NCBI RefSeq assembly: GCF_000943545.1
Contig: NZ_JTHP01000032.1
Location: 1-64,000, forward strand
Source: Paenibacillus terrae
Lineage (GTDB): Bacteria; Bacillota; Bacilli; Paenibacillales; Paenibacillaceae
DNA length: 64,000 nt
Direction: 5' to 3'
How positions within the stretch are numbered: the first letter of the stretch is position 1; every line of letters begins with the position of its first letter. Below the pieces are notes generated by a model that did not search any database, had not been told where the DNA came from, and saw only the letters and a program-made list of their open reading frames with translations. Shown here in pieces: positions 1 through 7,483 of the stretch. The position numbers and the translations under genes are program-made.

Positions 1-18
1 TTTGACCCATTTCCCCGG

Positions 19-24
19 TATAAT
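19..24 (+). promoter_or_regulatory. possible -10 box
   Basis: A perfect TATAAT lies about 135 bases before the first gene. Its -35 partner would fall before the window start, so the promoter cannot be confirmed. The stretch between it and position 146 shows nothing else recognisable. Confidence 0.3.
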
Positions 25-159
25 AGAGTTCATATGCATTGATAGTTACATAGAAAAGCATGTCCCAAAACACTGAAAAGATGGTAGTCATTCGTTGGAA
101 TATGATCGTTCTATGGAAAAAGAGTTTGTAAGAAAACAAAGAAATGGAGGTTGTAAAAA

Positions 160-576
160 ATGTCTTTTATTCACATTATTGGATCACTGGCGATGGGTTT
201 TTATTTATTGCTCCCCTTCGTGGTTGGCAAAATCGACAAATTGGCTCCTAGCGTACAGGAAGGAACGATATCGGCTGTTCAGCTATTGAACCGTTTGGCT
301 CAATTCGCACTTATCCTTGTGCTTGTTAGCGGTATCTATATGATTTTTGCCTGGGGTCCATATTCCGTAGCATGGATCGTGGTCGTTTTGTTGTTGTTTC
401 TCGCCATTTCTGGTATCGCTGGGGCCATGGGTAAGCCGTTACGGCTGGCGCTGGAAGCGATTCGTAACCAACAACCTATTACGCAATACGCTGGCAAAAT
501 GCGAATGTTCAGTACGCTGCTTGCCGTCTTCATGATCTTGATTACGTTTTTAATGATATATAGCGATATTATTTAA
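160..576 (+). CDS. small integral membrane protein, unknown function
   Basis: A 138-residue protein with about four hydrophobic segments (roughly residues 2-22, 45-65, 70-90 and 115-137) and short charged loops. GGAGG at 147-151 fixes the ATG. No catalytic motif is visible. The protein resembles small DUF-type membrane proteins of Bacillales, but I do not recognise the family. The gene stands alone and is followed by its own terminator. It is real by ribosome binding site, length and hydrophobic pattern; the function is unknown. Confidence 0.75.
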   Translation: MSFIHIIGSLAMGFYLLLPFVVGKIDKLAPSVQEGTISAVQLLNRLAQFALILVLVSGIYMIFAWGPYSVAWIVVVLLLFLAISGIAGAMGKPLRLALEAIRNQQPITQYAGKMRMFSTLLAVFMILITFLMIYSDII

Positions 577-633
577 TTAAGCATTTGGCGAGCGCCTGTA
601 ATCGAATGATGATAAATGCTAAATTGAAAAAAG

Positions 634-667
634 CGGTCTGTGCTGAATAAGCATAGGCCGTTTTTTT
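634..667 (+). terminator. intrinsic terminator
   Basis: CGGTCTGTGC pairs with GCATAGGCCG across a 7-base loop (two G-U pairs) and is followed by seven T. It ends the small membrane protein unit. Confidence 0.8.
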
Positions 668-792
668 GTGCGCTCAAATAACTACATTTTTCTTTTTTCG
701 TTTAACGGATAACTTTGTGTGGTAAATCAGGAGTAGAGCGGATGCAAATGTTGCATCCTAAAAAATATCTGATTTTGAAGGGAGAATGTACA

Positions 793-1662
793 ATGCCTAA
801 AAGTAACCAACCTCAGCAAACCTTGCCCCCACAGCATCAGGACCAGCAACCGGGGATAGAGTCCAAAATGTCGCCTGCACCCCAGTTTGAAAAACCAACT
901 TACAAAGCCGCTGGCAAGCTAACAGGTAAAGTTGCACTTATTACTGGTGGAGACAGTGGAATTGGACGGGCTGTAGCTGTCACGTACGCAAAGGAAGGTG
1001 CTGACGTAGCTATCGTCTATCTGAACGAGCATAAGGATGCTGAGGAGACAAAGCACCAGGTAGAGCAGGAGGGCCGCAAATGCGTACTGATTCCAGGCGA
1101 TATCGGAGATGACCAATTTGCCAAAAAAGCAGTTCAACAGACGGTTAACGAGCTGGGCAAGCTGGACATAGTCGTGAACAATGCCGCAGAGCAGCATCCA
1201 CAGCAGAAGCTGGAGGATATCACGAAAGAGCAGCTGGAGCGTACATTCCGTACGAATATTTTTGGTATGTTCTTCCTGACGCAAGCGGCATTGCCTCATT
1301 TGAAGAAAGGCAGCGCCATTGTGAATACCACGTCGATTACGGCCTATGCCGGGAACAAGACACTCATTGATTATTCATCCACCAAAGGGGCGATTACTTC
1401 ATTCACCCGTTCCCTTTCGCTCAATTTGGTCGATCAAGGCATTCGGGTAAATGCTGTAGCACCGGGTCCGGTCTGGACACCGCTAATCCCTTCGACCTTT
1501 GATGCCAAGACCGTCAGTGAGTTCGGAGGCGCACAGCCGATGAAACGTCCCGGTCAGCCGGAAGAATTGGCACCAGCCTATGTGTACCTTGCTTCGGATG
1601 ATTCATCTTATGTAAGCGGGCAGGTTATTCATATCAACGGCGGTGAAGTCGTCAACGGATAA
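793..1662 (+). CDS. SDR-family oxidoreductase, general stress protein 39 (YdaD/YhdF) type
   Basis: A 289-residue short-chain dehydrogenase with the NAD(P)-binding TGGDSGIG motif near residue 50, the NNAA motif near residue 125, a catalytic serine in NTTSIT and the YSSTK (YxxxK) active site. The Pro/Gln-rich 40-residue N-terminal extension is typical of the YdaD/YhdF/YghA subgroup of stress-induced SDRs. An upstream in-frame ATG at 715 has no ribosome binding site, whereas AAGGGAG at 777-783 sits 9 bases before ATG 793, so this start was chosen. The substrate is not deducible. It is a single-gene unit with a terminator behind it. Confidence 0.88.
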   Translation: MPKSNQPQQTLPPQHQDQQPGIESKMSPAPQFEKPTYKAAGKLTGKVALITGGDSGIGRAVAVTYAKEGADVAIVYLNEHKDAEETKHQVEQEGRKCVLIPGDIGDDQFAKKAVQQTVNELGKLDIVVNNAAEQHPQQKLEDITKEQLERTFRTNIFGMFFLTQAALPHLKKGSAIVNTTSITAYAGNKTLIDYSSTKGAITSFTRSLSLNLVDQGIRVNAVAPGPVWTPLIPSTFDAKTVSEFGGAQPMKRPGQPEELAPAYVYLASDDSSYVSGQVIHINGGEVVNG

Positions 1663-1667
1663 GAGAG

Positions 1668-1699
1668 AGGTTGGGGCAACGTGTGCCCTGACCTTTTTT
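1668..1699 (+). terminator. intrinsic terminator
   Basis: An 11-bp stem (AGGTTGGGGCA / TGCCCTGACCT) with a 5-base loop and a T run, directly after the SDR stop codon. Confidence 0.8.
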
Positions 1700-1773
1700 C
1701 CTTTTTAACAGTGGAACAAAAGGCAGGTAGCCTGTAGAATGGGACTTAACTTATATAAAGGATGGGCATATTT

Positions 1774-3576
1774 ATGAAGTCGTTTCGTTTCAGGCTTACC
1801 TTGATTATGCTGATTCTGATCGGCGTATCTGTCCTTGCTGCTGGAATCACCATGGGACAAATCTTTAAAAACTCGAACATGAAGGTGCTTGAGGAAAATA
1901 TGGGGCGTGAGATCGACCTGCTTCGTGCTACATTTCCTTTTGTCAGCGCAGACGCTCTTTCCAGTACCGATTACGTCTCCTACTATTCGGAAAAGGCAAA
2001 GGAAATTGCACGTCTGACGGACTCACGGGTGACCTTCATTCGCAAGGATGGAACGGTTGTTGGCGATTCACTAAGCGATCCGCGAAAGATGGAGAACCAT
2101 GCATCACGTGAAGAAATCCGGGAAGCCGCGTCAGAAGGAATCGGACGGACGATACGCTACAGTGAAACTTTGCAGCGGAATATGCTGTACGTGGCAGAGC
2201 CTGTCATATCCGACAAGGGGTTCGACGGATATATTCGTTTGTCCATGAATCTGAAAGCAGTAGAGGAAGGTGTGCAGCGTGGCTGGACGGCAATTGGCAT
2301 TGGTCTGGTCTTGTTGTTCCTTGCTGCTGGATTGGTCAGTTACCGTATCGCGCGTGGCCTAACCTCACCTATTGAGCATATTACAGGCGTAGCCAATCGT
2401 ATTTCCGGGCTGGATTATGACGCAAGAGTTGGCGTACAGCGCCGGGATGAGGTAGGGCAGTTGGGGGAAGCCATTAACCGTATGGCAGACAGCCTGCAAA
2501 ACCAAATGAAAACGATACGTGATAATGAGGATTTGCTTCAGAGCGTCATGAGCAATATGACCGGAGGGATTCTCATGATTGATGCCGGGGAGCGGATTGC
2601 GCTTGTGAACCGCGAGTCTGAGCGGATGCTCGGTGTCACTAGCAAACGGGTGACGGACAAGCCGTATCATGAGCTGAAAAAGCACTACGAGCTGACGAAG
2701 CTGATCGAGGGCAGTATACAGAGCCGCGAAAGACTGCATGGTGAGGTCCATCTGTATAATCCCGAGGAACGGCTGATTTTGCTCGATGGTGTGCCGATGT
2801 ATGAAGATGAAGGCAGATATCGCGGCATGCTGTTCCTTTTGCAGGATATTACAGCTATTCGGCGGCTGGAAAATATGCGGAGCGAATTTGTGGCGAATGT
2901 TTCCCATGAGCTAAAAACGCCGATTGCCGCAGTCAAGGGCTTTGCTGAAACGTTGCTCGGTGGCGGGGTTAAGGATGAGGAAACATCCCGTTCCTTTTTG
3001 CAAATTATTTATGATGAAAGCGAACGGCTGAATCGGCTGATCGGCGACATTCTGGAGCTGTCCAAAATTGAATCCAAGCGTTCTCCGCTGGATTGCTCTC
3101 CGGTTCATGTATCCTCGTTTATAGAATCATTGCTGGAAAAATTGAATAATGTAGCTGCTAAAAAAAGAATTACACTGCATATGGATGTCCCGGATGAACT
3201 GTTTATGGAGGCGGATGAAGATAAGCTCCAGCAGATTTTTGTAAACCTTCTGTCTAATGGCATTAACTACACACTCGACGGTGGCAAGGTGAAAATCAAG
3301 GTTGTAACGGTACAGCGGGAGAATGACACGGAGAAGGTCGTATTTACGGTTAGCGATACGGGCATCGGGATTCCAAAGAAGGACCTGCCACGCATCTTTG
3401 AGCGCTTTTACCGGGTAGACAAAGGTCGTTCGCGCAACTCGGGTGGAACAGGTCTGGGATTGTCCATCGTCAAGCATTTGGTGGACCTGCATCATGGGAT
3501 GCTTTCCGTAGAAAGTGAGCTTGGTTTGGGCACGACATTTACGATTGAATTGCCGTTGTTGCAACAGGAAGAATGA
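1774..3576 (+). CDS. phoR: membrane sensor histidine kinase, PhoR-type
   Basis: A 600-residue kinase: TM1 about 7-29, an extracytoplasmic sensor domain to about 168, TM2 about 170-192, HAMP to about 245, PAS about 250-360, then HisKA with phospho-acceptor His378 in NVSHELKTP, and an ATPase domain with the N box (NLLSNG), DTGIGIP and GGTGLGLSI. The architecture and size match Bacillus PhoR (WalK is built alike). AAAGGATG at 1757-1764 overlaps an earlier ATG (1762) and is spaced correctly for ATG 1774. The gene comes before its regulator gene, the reverse of the B. subtilis phoPR order, and has no Pho box of its own. The assignment to phosphate sensing rests on the neighbours phoP, pstB and phoU and on the Pho boxes. 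Confidence 0.82.
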   Translation: MKSFRFRLTLIMLILIGVSVLAAGITMGQIFKNSNMKVLEENMGREIDLLRATFPFVSADALSSTDYVSYYSEKAKEIARLTDSRVTFIRKDGTVVGDSLSDPRKMENHASREEIREAASEGIGRTIRYSETLQRNMLYVAEPVISDKGFDGYIRLSMNLKAVEEGVQRGWTAIGIGLVLLFLAAGLVSYRIARGLTSPIEHITGVANRISGLDYDARVGVQRRDEVGQLGEAINRMADSLQNQMKTIRDNEDLLQSVMSNMTGGILMIDAGERIALVNRESERMLGVTSKRVTDKPYHELKKHYELTKLIEGSIQSRERLHGEVHLYNPEERLILLDGVPMYEDEGRYRGMLFLLQDITAIRRLENMRSEFVANVSHELKTPIAAVKGFAETLLGGGVKDEETSRSFLQIIYDESERLNRLIGDILELSKIESKRSPLDCSPVHVSSFIESLLEKLNNVAAKKRITLHMDVPDELFMEADEDKLQQIFVNLLSNGINYTLDGGKVKIKVVTVQRENDTEKVVFTVSDTGIGIPKKDLPRIFERFYRVDKGRSRNSGGTGLGLSIVKHLVDLHHGMLSVESELGLGTTFTIELPLLQQEE

Positions 3577-3588
3577 ACTAGATCGATT

Positions 3589-3605
3589 TTTACATTCTGT
3601 TAACA
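3589..3605 (+). promoter_or_regulatory. Pho box upstream of phoP
   Basis: TTTACA, five bases, TTAACA: two PhoP half-sites (consensus TT(A/T/C)ACA) at 11-bp spacing. The same pair in the same layout recurs at 4501-4517 and 5727-5743. It implies that phoP has its own autoregulated promoter after phoR. Confidence 0.75.
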
Positions 3606-3704
3606 ATGCCGTGATAAAATATACGGGTGTCGCATGAGTATGGAAAAGATTTTGGAATTTTGACCAATGCGCCTTTAAAAGGTAAACAGGAGATGAATTT
3701 ATTT

Positions 3705-4436
3705 ATGGGACAACGCTTGCTGGTTATTGAGGATGAACCAACGCTTGCCAGATTGCTATCCTACAATTTGATACAAGAGGGTTATGAAGTAGATACGGAG
3801 GATCACGGCAGTGCAGGGTTTGAAAAAGCCTCCAGAGAGTCCTACGATTTGATTCTGCTGGATTTGATGCTGCCCGGTATGAACGGACTGGATATTCTGA
3901 GCAGACTTCGCCATCAGGGACTAACGACTCCGATCATTATTTTAACAGCCAAAAACGGCGAAGCCGAGGTTGTCCAAGGATTGAAATCAGGAGCGGACGA
4001 TTACATCACGAAGCCTTTCGGTGTTTCTGAGCTGCTGGCCCGCGTAACGGCTGTGCTGCGAAGAACTTCCGGTGGGGATGAAGGGGTGCTGTCCGATCAG
4101 AAAGACGGCTCCAAGATTCAATTAGGCGAGCTGGAGATTTATCCTGAAAAATATGAAGTCATTCTCGGAGGACAATCTATCAGCTTAAGGCCGAAGGAAT
4201 TTGAGGTGCTTCTCTACTTGTCCCGTAAGCCGGGCGTGGTATTGACTCGCGACGATCTGATGAACGCGGTTTGGGGCTTCGACTACATTGGCGGTCAACG
4301 GACGGTGGATGTGCATGTTAGCTCATTGCGCAAGAAGCTGGAGCTGGATCCCGATTCGGTTCATATTGATTCGATTCGCGGAGTCGGATACAAACTGGTT
4401 GTTAATAAAAAAAGAAGCGCTTCTCATTTACTATAA
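3705..4436 (+). CDS. phoP: OmpR/PhoB-family response regulator, PhoP-type
   Basis: A 243-residue regulator with a receiver domain (acidic pocket E9-D10, phospho-acceptor Asp53 in LILLDLMLP, Thr/Lys switch in LTAKN and ITKPF) and a C-terminal winged helix (about 145-235, with RPKEFEVLLYL and RTVDVHVSSLRKKLE). AGGAGAT at 3688-3694 overlaps the ATG at 3693 but is spaced properly for ATG 3705. It is preceded by a Pho box and the cognate kinase gene. The likely role is activation of phosphate-starvation genes, including those downstream. The 3' end overlaps its own terminator. Confidence 0.85.
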   Translation: MGQRLLVIEDEPTLARLLSYNLIQEGYEVDTEDHGSAGFEKASRESYDLILLDLMLPGMNGLDILSRLRHQGLTTPIIILTAKNGEAEVVQGLKSGADDYITKPFGVSELLARVTAVLRRTSGGDEGVLSDQKDGSKIQLGELEIYPEKYEVILGGQSISLRPKEFEVLLYLSRKPGVVLTRDDLMNAVWGFDYIGGQRTVDVHVSSLRKKLELDPDSVHIDSIRGVGYKLVVNKKRSASHLL

Positions 4437-4451
4437 ATGAGGAGCGTTTTT
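4418..4451 (+). terminator. intrinsic terminator overlapping the phoP stop codon
   Basis: CGCTTCTCATTTA pairs with TAAATGAGGAGCG (one G-U), loop CTA, then TTTTTCTTT. The stem contains the TAA stop codon. Confidence 0.85.
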
Positions 4452-4500
4452 CTTTATGTTCGATTTTTGTATGCGACGATTTTTGTGTCCATTTCGTGAT

Positions 4501-4517
4501 TTTACATTTCGTTAACA
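4501..4517 (+). promoter_or_regulatory. Pho box upstream of the CBS-chemoreceptor gene
   Basis: TTTACA-N5-TTAACA, identical half-sites and spacing to those before phoP and pstB. A further TTACAA lies at 4528. This places the following gene in the predicted phosphate regulon. Confidence 0.75.
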
Positions 4518-4597
4518 TAAACAAACGTTACAATCAACAAATGACCGATATGATGTTCCCGTCACTTCAAGTAGTTAAAAAAGGGGACTTCAGAACG

Positions 4598-5722
4598 ATG
4601 ATAACGGAACCAAAGACCCAGCCGAGTTCCACTGCCGTGATTGAACGTGAATCTAACAAGCCAATTACTACCTACGTGCCTTGCCGGGAGGTTCCGATCA
4701 TTGGTACGGATATGTCTTGTAAAGAGCTATTAGCACTAATGAAAACGCAGGAAGACATTCCTTGTGTCATTGTCGTTGATAAAAATGGCCTTCCGTTGGG
4801 CATTATTATGAGAGATGCGTATAACCGCCATTTTACGGGCAGGTTTGCTGCGGCTCTGTTTTATGACAAGCCTGCTGCGATATTTGCCGACCCCGATACA
4901 TTAATTGTGGATCTGGAAAGCCCGGCATCGGACATTGTAGAGCAGGCGATGCTGCGCCAAGATCAACGATTTTACGATTGTTTGTTAATTAAGGAGGGGA
5001 CGAGGTTACTTGGCGTGCTAACGATTCGTGATATCCTGACGGTTGTACAGCGAATGCAAAGAGAAGCGGACGAGCATCGGGGTAAGGTGGTTCGGCATAG
5101 CTATGATGGTGCCCATCGGATTCAGACAACTGTGCTGGATGCCGCTAAAGAGGCCGGTGACAGTGTGCGTCTAACCCGCTCGATGAGTGAATTATCACGC
5201 CGTGGCAAAATAGAACTGGAAGATGTTCTGCTCTCCTATCGTGCAGTCACAGAGCAAATGAAGCGCCAGCATGAGCAGATTACAGCGCTTACCCAATCGC
5301 TGAATGACATTGCAGGCATGGCTTCCTCCATCCGCGCACTCGCGGATCAAAGTGGACTGCTGGCGATCAACGCTTCAATTGAAGCAGCACATGCCGGCGA
5401 ACACGGGCGTGGCTTCCAGATCGTGTCTCAGGAGGTGCGGAATATGTCACTTCAGACGAAGGTCTTTTCCGCACAGATTACAAGCTTGCTTACAGATATT
5501 GAACAAATGCTGCGTGACACTGCCGATCTGACGGATACGAGCATACAGCAGATTAATAGCGGCTCCCGGTATATATCCGCTGGAACCCAAACGTTTACCC
5601 AACTGTTACAGGCCGTTGCTGAAATTGAGACCAAAAACAACGAAATGTCCCGTTCCGCAGAGGAAGCGGCTTTGAATGCAGCCGGGATTGCACAGGAGCT
5701 GGAGCTTATGCTGAATTCCTGA
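4598..5722 (+). CDS. soluble CBS-domain methyl-accepting (chemoreceptor-like) protein
   Basis: A 374-residue protein with no signal peptide or membrane segment. An N-terminal pair of CBS-like domains (about 25-150) is followed by a long coiled-coil MCP signalling hairpin whose tip reads LLAINASIEAAHAGEHGRGF. The normally conserved Arg of EAARAGE is His. AAGGGG at 4581-4586 supports ATG 4598; the longer GTG-initiated frame from 4496 has no ribosome binding site and would cover the Pho box. CBS pairs often bind adenine nucleotides, so this may be a cytosolic energy or phosphate-status receptor that talks to CheA/CheW, or a non-chemotactic scaffold. Lying between phoP and pstB behind a Pho box, it is predicted to be induced on phosphate starvation. 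Confidence 0.8.
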   Translation: MITEPKTQPSSTAVIERESNKPITTYVPCREVPIIGTDMSCKELLALMKTQEDIPCVIVVDKNGLPLGIIMRDAYNRHFTGRFAAALFYDKPAAIFADPDTLIVDLESPASDIVEQAMLRQDQRFYDCLLIKEGTRLLGVLTIRDILTVVQRMQREADEHRGKVVRHSYDGAHRIQTTVLDAAKEAGDSVRLTRSMSELSRRGKIELEDVLLSYRAVTEQMKRQHEQITALTQSLNDIAGMASSIRALADQSGLLAINASIEAAHAGEHGRGFQIVSQEVRNMSLQTKVFSAQITSLLTDIEQMLRDTADLTDTSIQQINSGSRYISAGTQTFTQLLQAVAEIETKNNEMSRSAEEAALNAAGIAQELELMLNS

Positions 5723-5726
5723 TCAT

Positions 5727-5743
5727 TTTACATACCGTTAACA
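5727..5743 (+). promoter_or_regulatory. Pho box upstream of pstB
   Basis: TTTACA-N5-TTAACA, the third copy of this arrangement in 2.2 kb. It begins 4 bases after the stop codon of the CBS-receptor gene and lies 106 bases before pstB. Confidence 0.75.
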
Positions 5744-5849
5744 AATCCACCACACTGAATTTACACACAGCTTATATAATCTTCATATTGTGCAAATCAG
5801 GTGCAATGCTTGAGGACCATAACTGCAACACGAAGGAGATCATAAATCA

Positions 5850-6608
5850 ATGAATGATTCCGTTATTCGGATTGATAAGCTGAACTTGTATTATGAAAAT
5901 TTTCAAGCGCTGAAACATATAAACCTGGATATTCCTGAAAAAACGGTAACAGCCTTCATCGGACCGTCCGGCTGCGGTAAATCTACCTTGCTGCGTACGC
6001 TGAATCGGATGAACGATATGATCCCAGGAACGCGTATTGAAGGAACGGTGAGTATCGCAGGTCAGGATATATATGGCGATACGATGGAAGTAGAAGCCCT
6101 GCGCAAGCAGGTGGGAATGGTTTTTCAACAGCCTAATCCGTTTCCTAAATCTATTTATGATAACGTGGCATACGGTCCGCGTCTGCATGGAATCCGGCAA
6201 AAGGACAAGCTGGACGAACTTGTTGAGCAAAGCTTGCGGCAGGCGGCACTCTGGGAAGAGGTTAAGGACTTTCTCAAGCGTTCAGCCCTGAGCTTGTCCG
6301 GTGGACAGCAGCAGCGTCTGTGTATTGCCCGGGCGCTTGCTGTGCAGCCGGATATTCTGCTCATGGATGAGGCAACGTCAGCCCTGGACCCGATCTCCAC
6401 GATGAAGATTGAAGAACTGGTTCAAGAGCTGCGCGACAGGTATACGATTGTTATGGTGACGCATAACATGCATCAGGCGGCTCGTGTGTCCGGTCGGACT
6501 GCGTTTTTCTTGAACGGTGTCGTGGTAGAGGCGGCGGATACAGAGACGATGTTTTCCACGCCGCAGGATTCCCGTACGGAAGATTATATTTCCGGCCGAT
6601 TCGGCTAA
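5850..6608 (+). CDS. pstB: phosphate ABC transporter ATP-binding protein
   Basis: A 252-residue ABC ATPase with Walker A GPSGCGKS (38-45), Q-loop VFQQPNPFP typical of PstB, signature LSGGQQQR, Walker [13 protein letters not shown] and the H-loop [14 protein letters not shown]. It energises high-affinity phosphate import with PstS, PstC and PstA. AAGGAGAT at 5833-5840 fixes the ATG. No pstS, pstC or pstA lies in the window: the gene is paired only with phoU, 39 bases downstream, so the permease genes must be elsewhere. It is predicted to be PhoP-controlled through the upstream Pho box. Confidence 0.95.
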   Translation: MNDSVIRIDKLNLYYENFQALKHINLDIPEKTVTAFIGPSGCGKSTLLRTLNRMNDMIPGTRIEGTVSIAGQDIYGDTMEVEALRKQVGMVFQQPNPFPKSIYDNVAYGPRLHGIRQKDKLDELVEQSLRQAALWEEVKDFLKRSALSLSGGQQQRLCIARALAVQPDILLMDEATSALDPISTMKIEELVQELRDRYTIVMVTHNMHQAARVSGRTAFFLNGVVVEAADTETMFSTPQDSRTEDYISGRFG

Positions 6609-6647
6609 AGCCAACCAGATAGTAATGCCAGGAGGGGTGACTTCGAA

Positions 6648-7307
6648 ATGATACGCAGAAAAGGTTTTGATGAAGGATTAGATGAGCTGAGAGCCGTACT
6701 GCGCGAAATGGGTGCACATGTATCGAAGGCACTCGATCAGGCCATTGAATGTTTGCAGACCAATAATACGGAATTGGCCCAGCAGGTGGTCAAAAATGAT
6801 GCATCCCTCAATGCGCTGGAAGAGAACATTCTCGATATGGGCTCCAAGCTCATTATTACCCAGCAGCCGGTAGCCAAGGATTTACGCCGGATCATTGTTG
6901 CTTTTAAAATTTCCAGTGATCTGGAAAGGATGGGGGATTTGGCACTCGATATTGCCAAGGTCACGCTGCGTCTGGAAGGGCAGCAGGTCATCAAGCCGTT
7001 GGTGGATATTCCGCAGATGGCTTCGATCGTCAAAGAAATGATTGACGACGCAATTACATCCTATCTGGATGAAAATACAGATTTGGCTTATAAAATGGCC
7101 AAAGAGGATGATCGTGTAGATTCCATGTATAGCCATATGATCAGCAATCTGTATGTGTTTATGGTAGAAAAGCCTGAGGAAGCTCCACAAGGCATGCTGC
7201 AACTGCTCGTCGGACGATATATTGAACGGATTGGTGACCATGCGACGAATATCGGTGAAAGCACTGTATATCTCGTGACAGGGGAGCGACCAGATTTGAA
7301 CCAGTAG
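6648..7307 (+). CDS. phoU: phosphate signalling regulator PhoU
   Basis: A 219-residue all-helical protein with two PhoU repeats (about 15-105 and 115-210). The metal-binding helices are recognisable as LERMGDLALDIAK and IERIGDHATNIGES, each with the E/R..GD.A.NI signature. In the cytoplasm it links Pst transport to PhoR kinase activity and restrains phosphate uptake. It shares a unit with pstB (39-base gap, AGGAGGGG ribosome binding site). A long-stem terminator follows. Confidence 0.95.
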   Translation: MIRRKGFDEGLDELRAVLREMGAHVSKALDQAIECLQTNNTELAQQVVKNDASLNALEENILDMGSKLIITQQPVAKDLRRIIVAFKISSDLERMGDLALDIAKVTLRLEGQQVIKPLVDIPQMASIVKEMIDDAITSYLDENTDLAYKMAKEDDRVDSMYSHMISNLYVFMVEKPEEAPQGMLQLLVGRYIERIGDHATNIGESTVYLVTGERPDLNQ

Positions 7308-7325
7308 GGCTTTTTAGGTATATAG

Positions 7326-7393
7326 CGGTTGTTTCTGACCCAGACTTGTCTTTGTGCAAAAGGCGAATCTGGCTAGGAAACAGCCGTTTTTTT
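7326..7393 (+). terminator. intrinsic terminator after phoU
   Basis: A long imperfect stem of about 19 bp (CGGTTGTTTCTGACCCAGA pairing with TCTGGCTAGGAAACAGCCG) followed by TTTTTTT. Confidence 0.8.
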
Positions 7394-7483
7394 CTGAAAA
7401 AGGAGCCTTTATGTTAAGATAGGAAAAGGAATGCGTAAAGCGAAAGAACCTTTCGATGCATTGATGAACTTGCGAGGTGCTAA

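Noticed and set aside
4..24. TTGACC... TATAAT at the window start as a promoter
   Set aside because: TTGACC (3-8 or so) and TATAAT are only about 11 bases apart, too close for a sigma-A promoter; only the -10 box was kept.
4496..4597. GTG-initiated 34-residue extension of the CBS-receptor
   Set aside because: No ribosome binding site, and it would be translated from the Pho box itself; AAGGGG before ATG 4598 is convincing.
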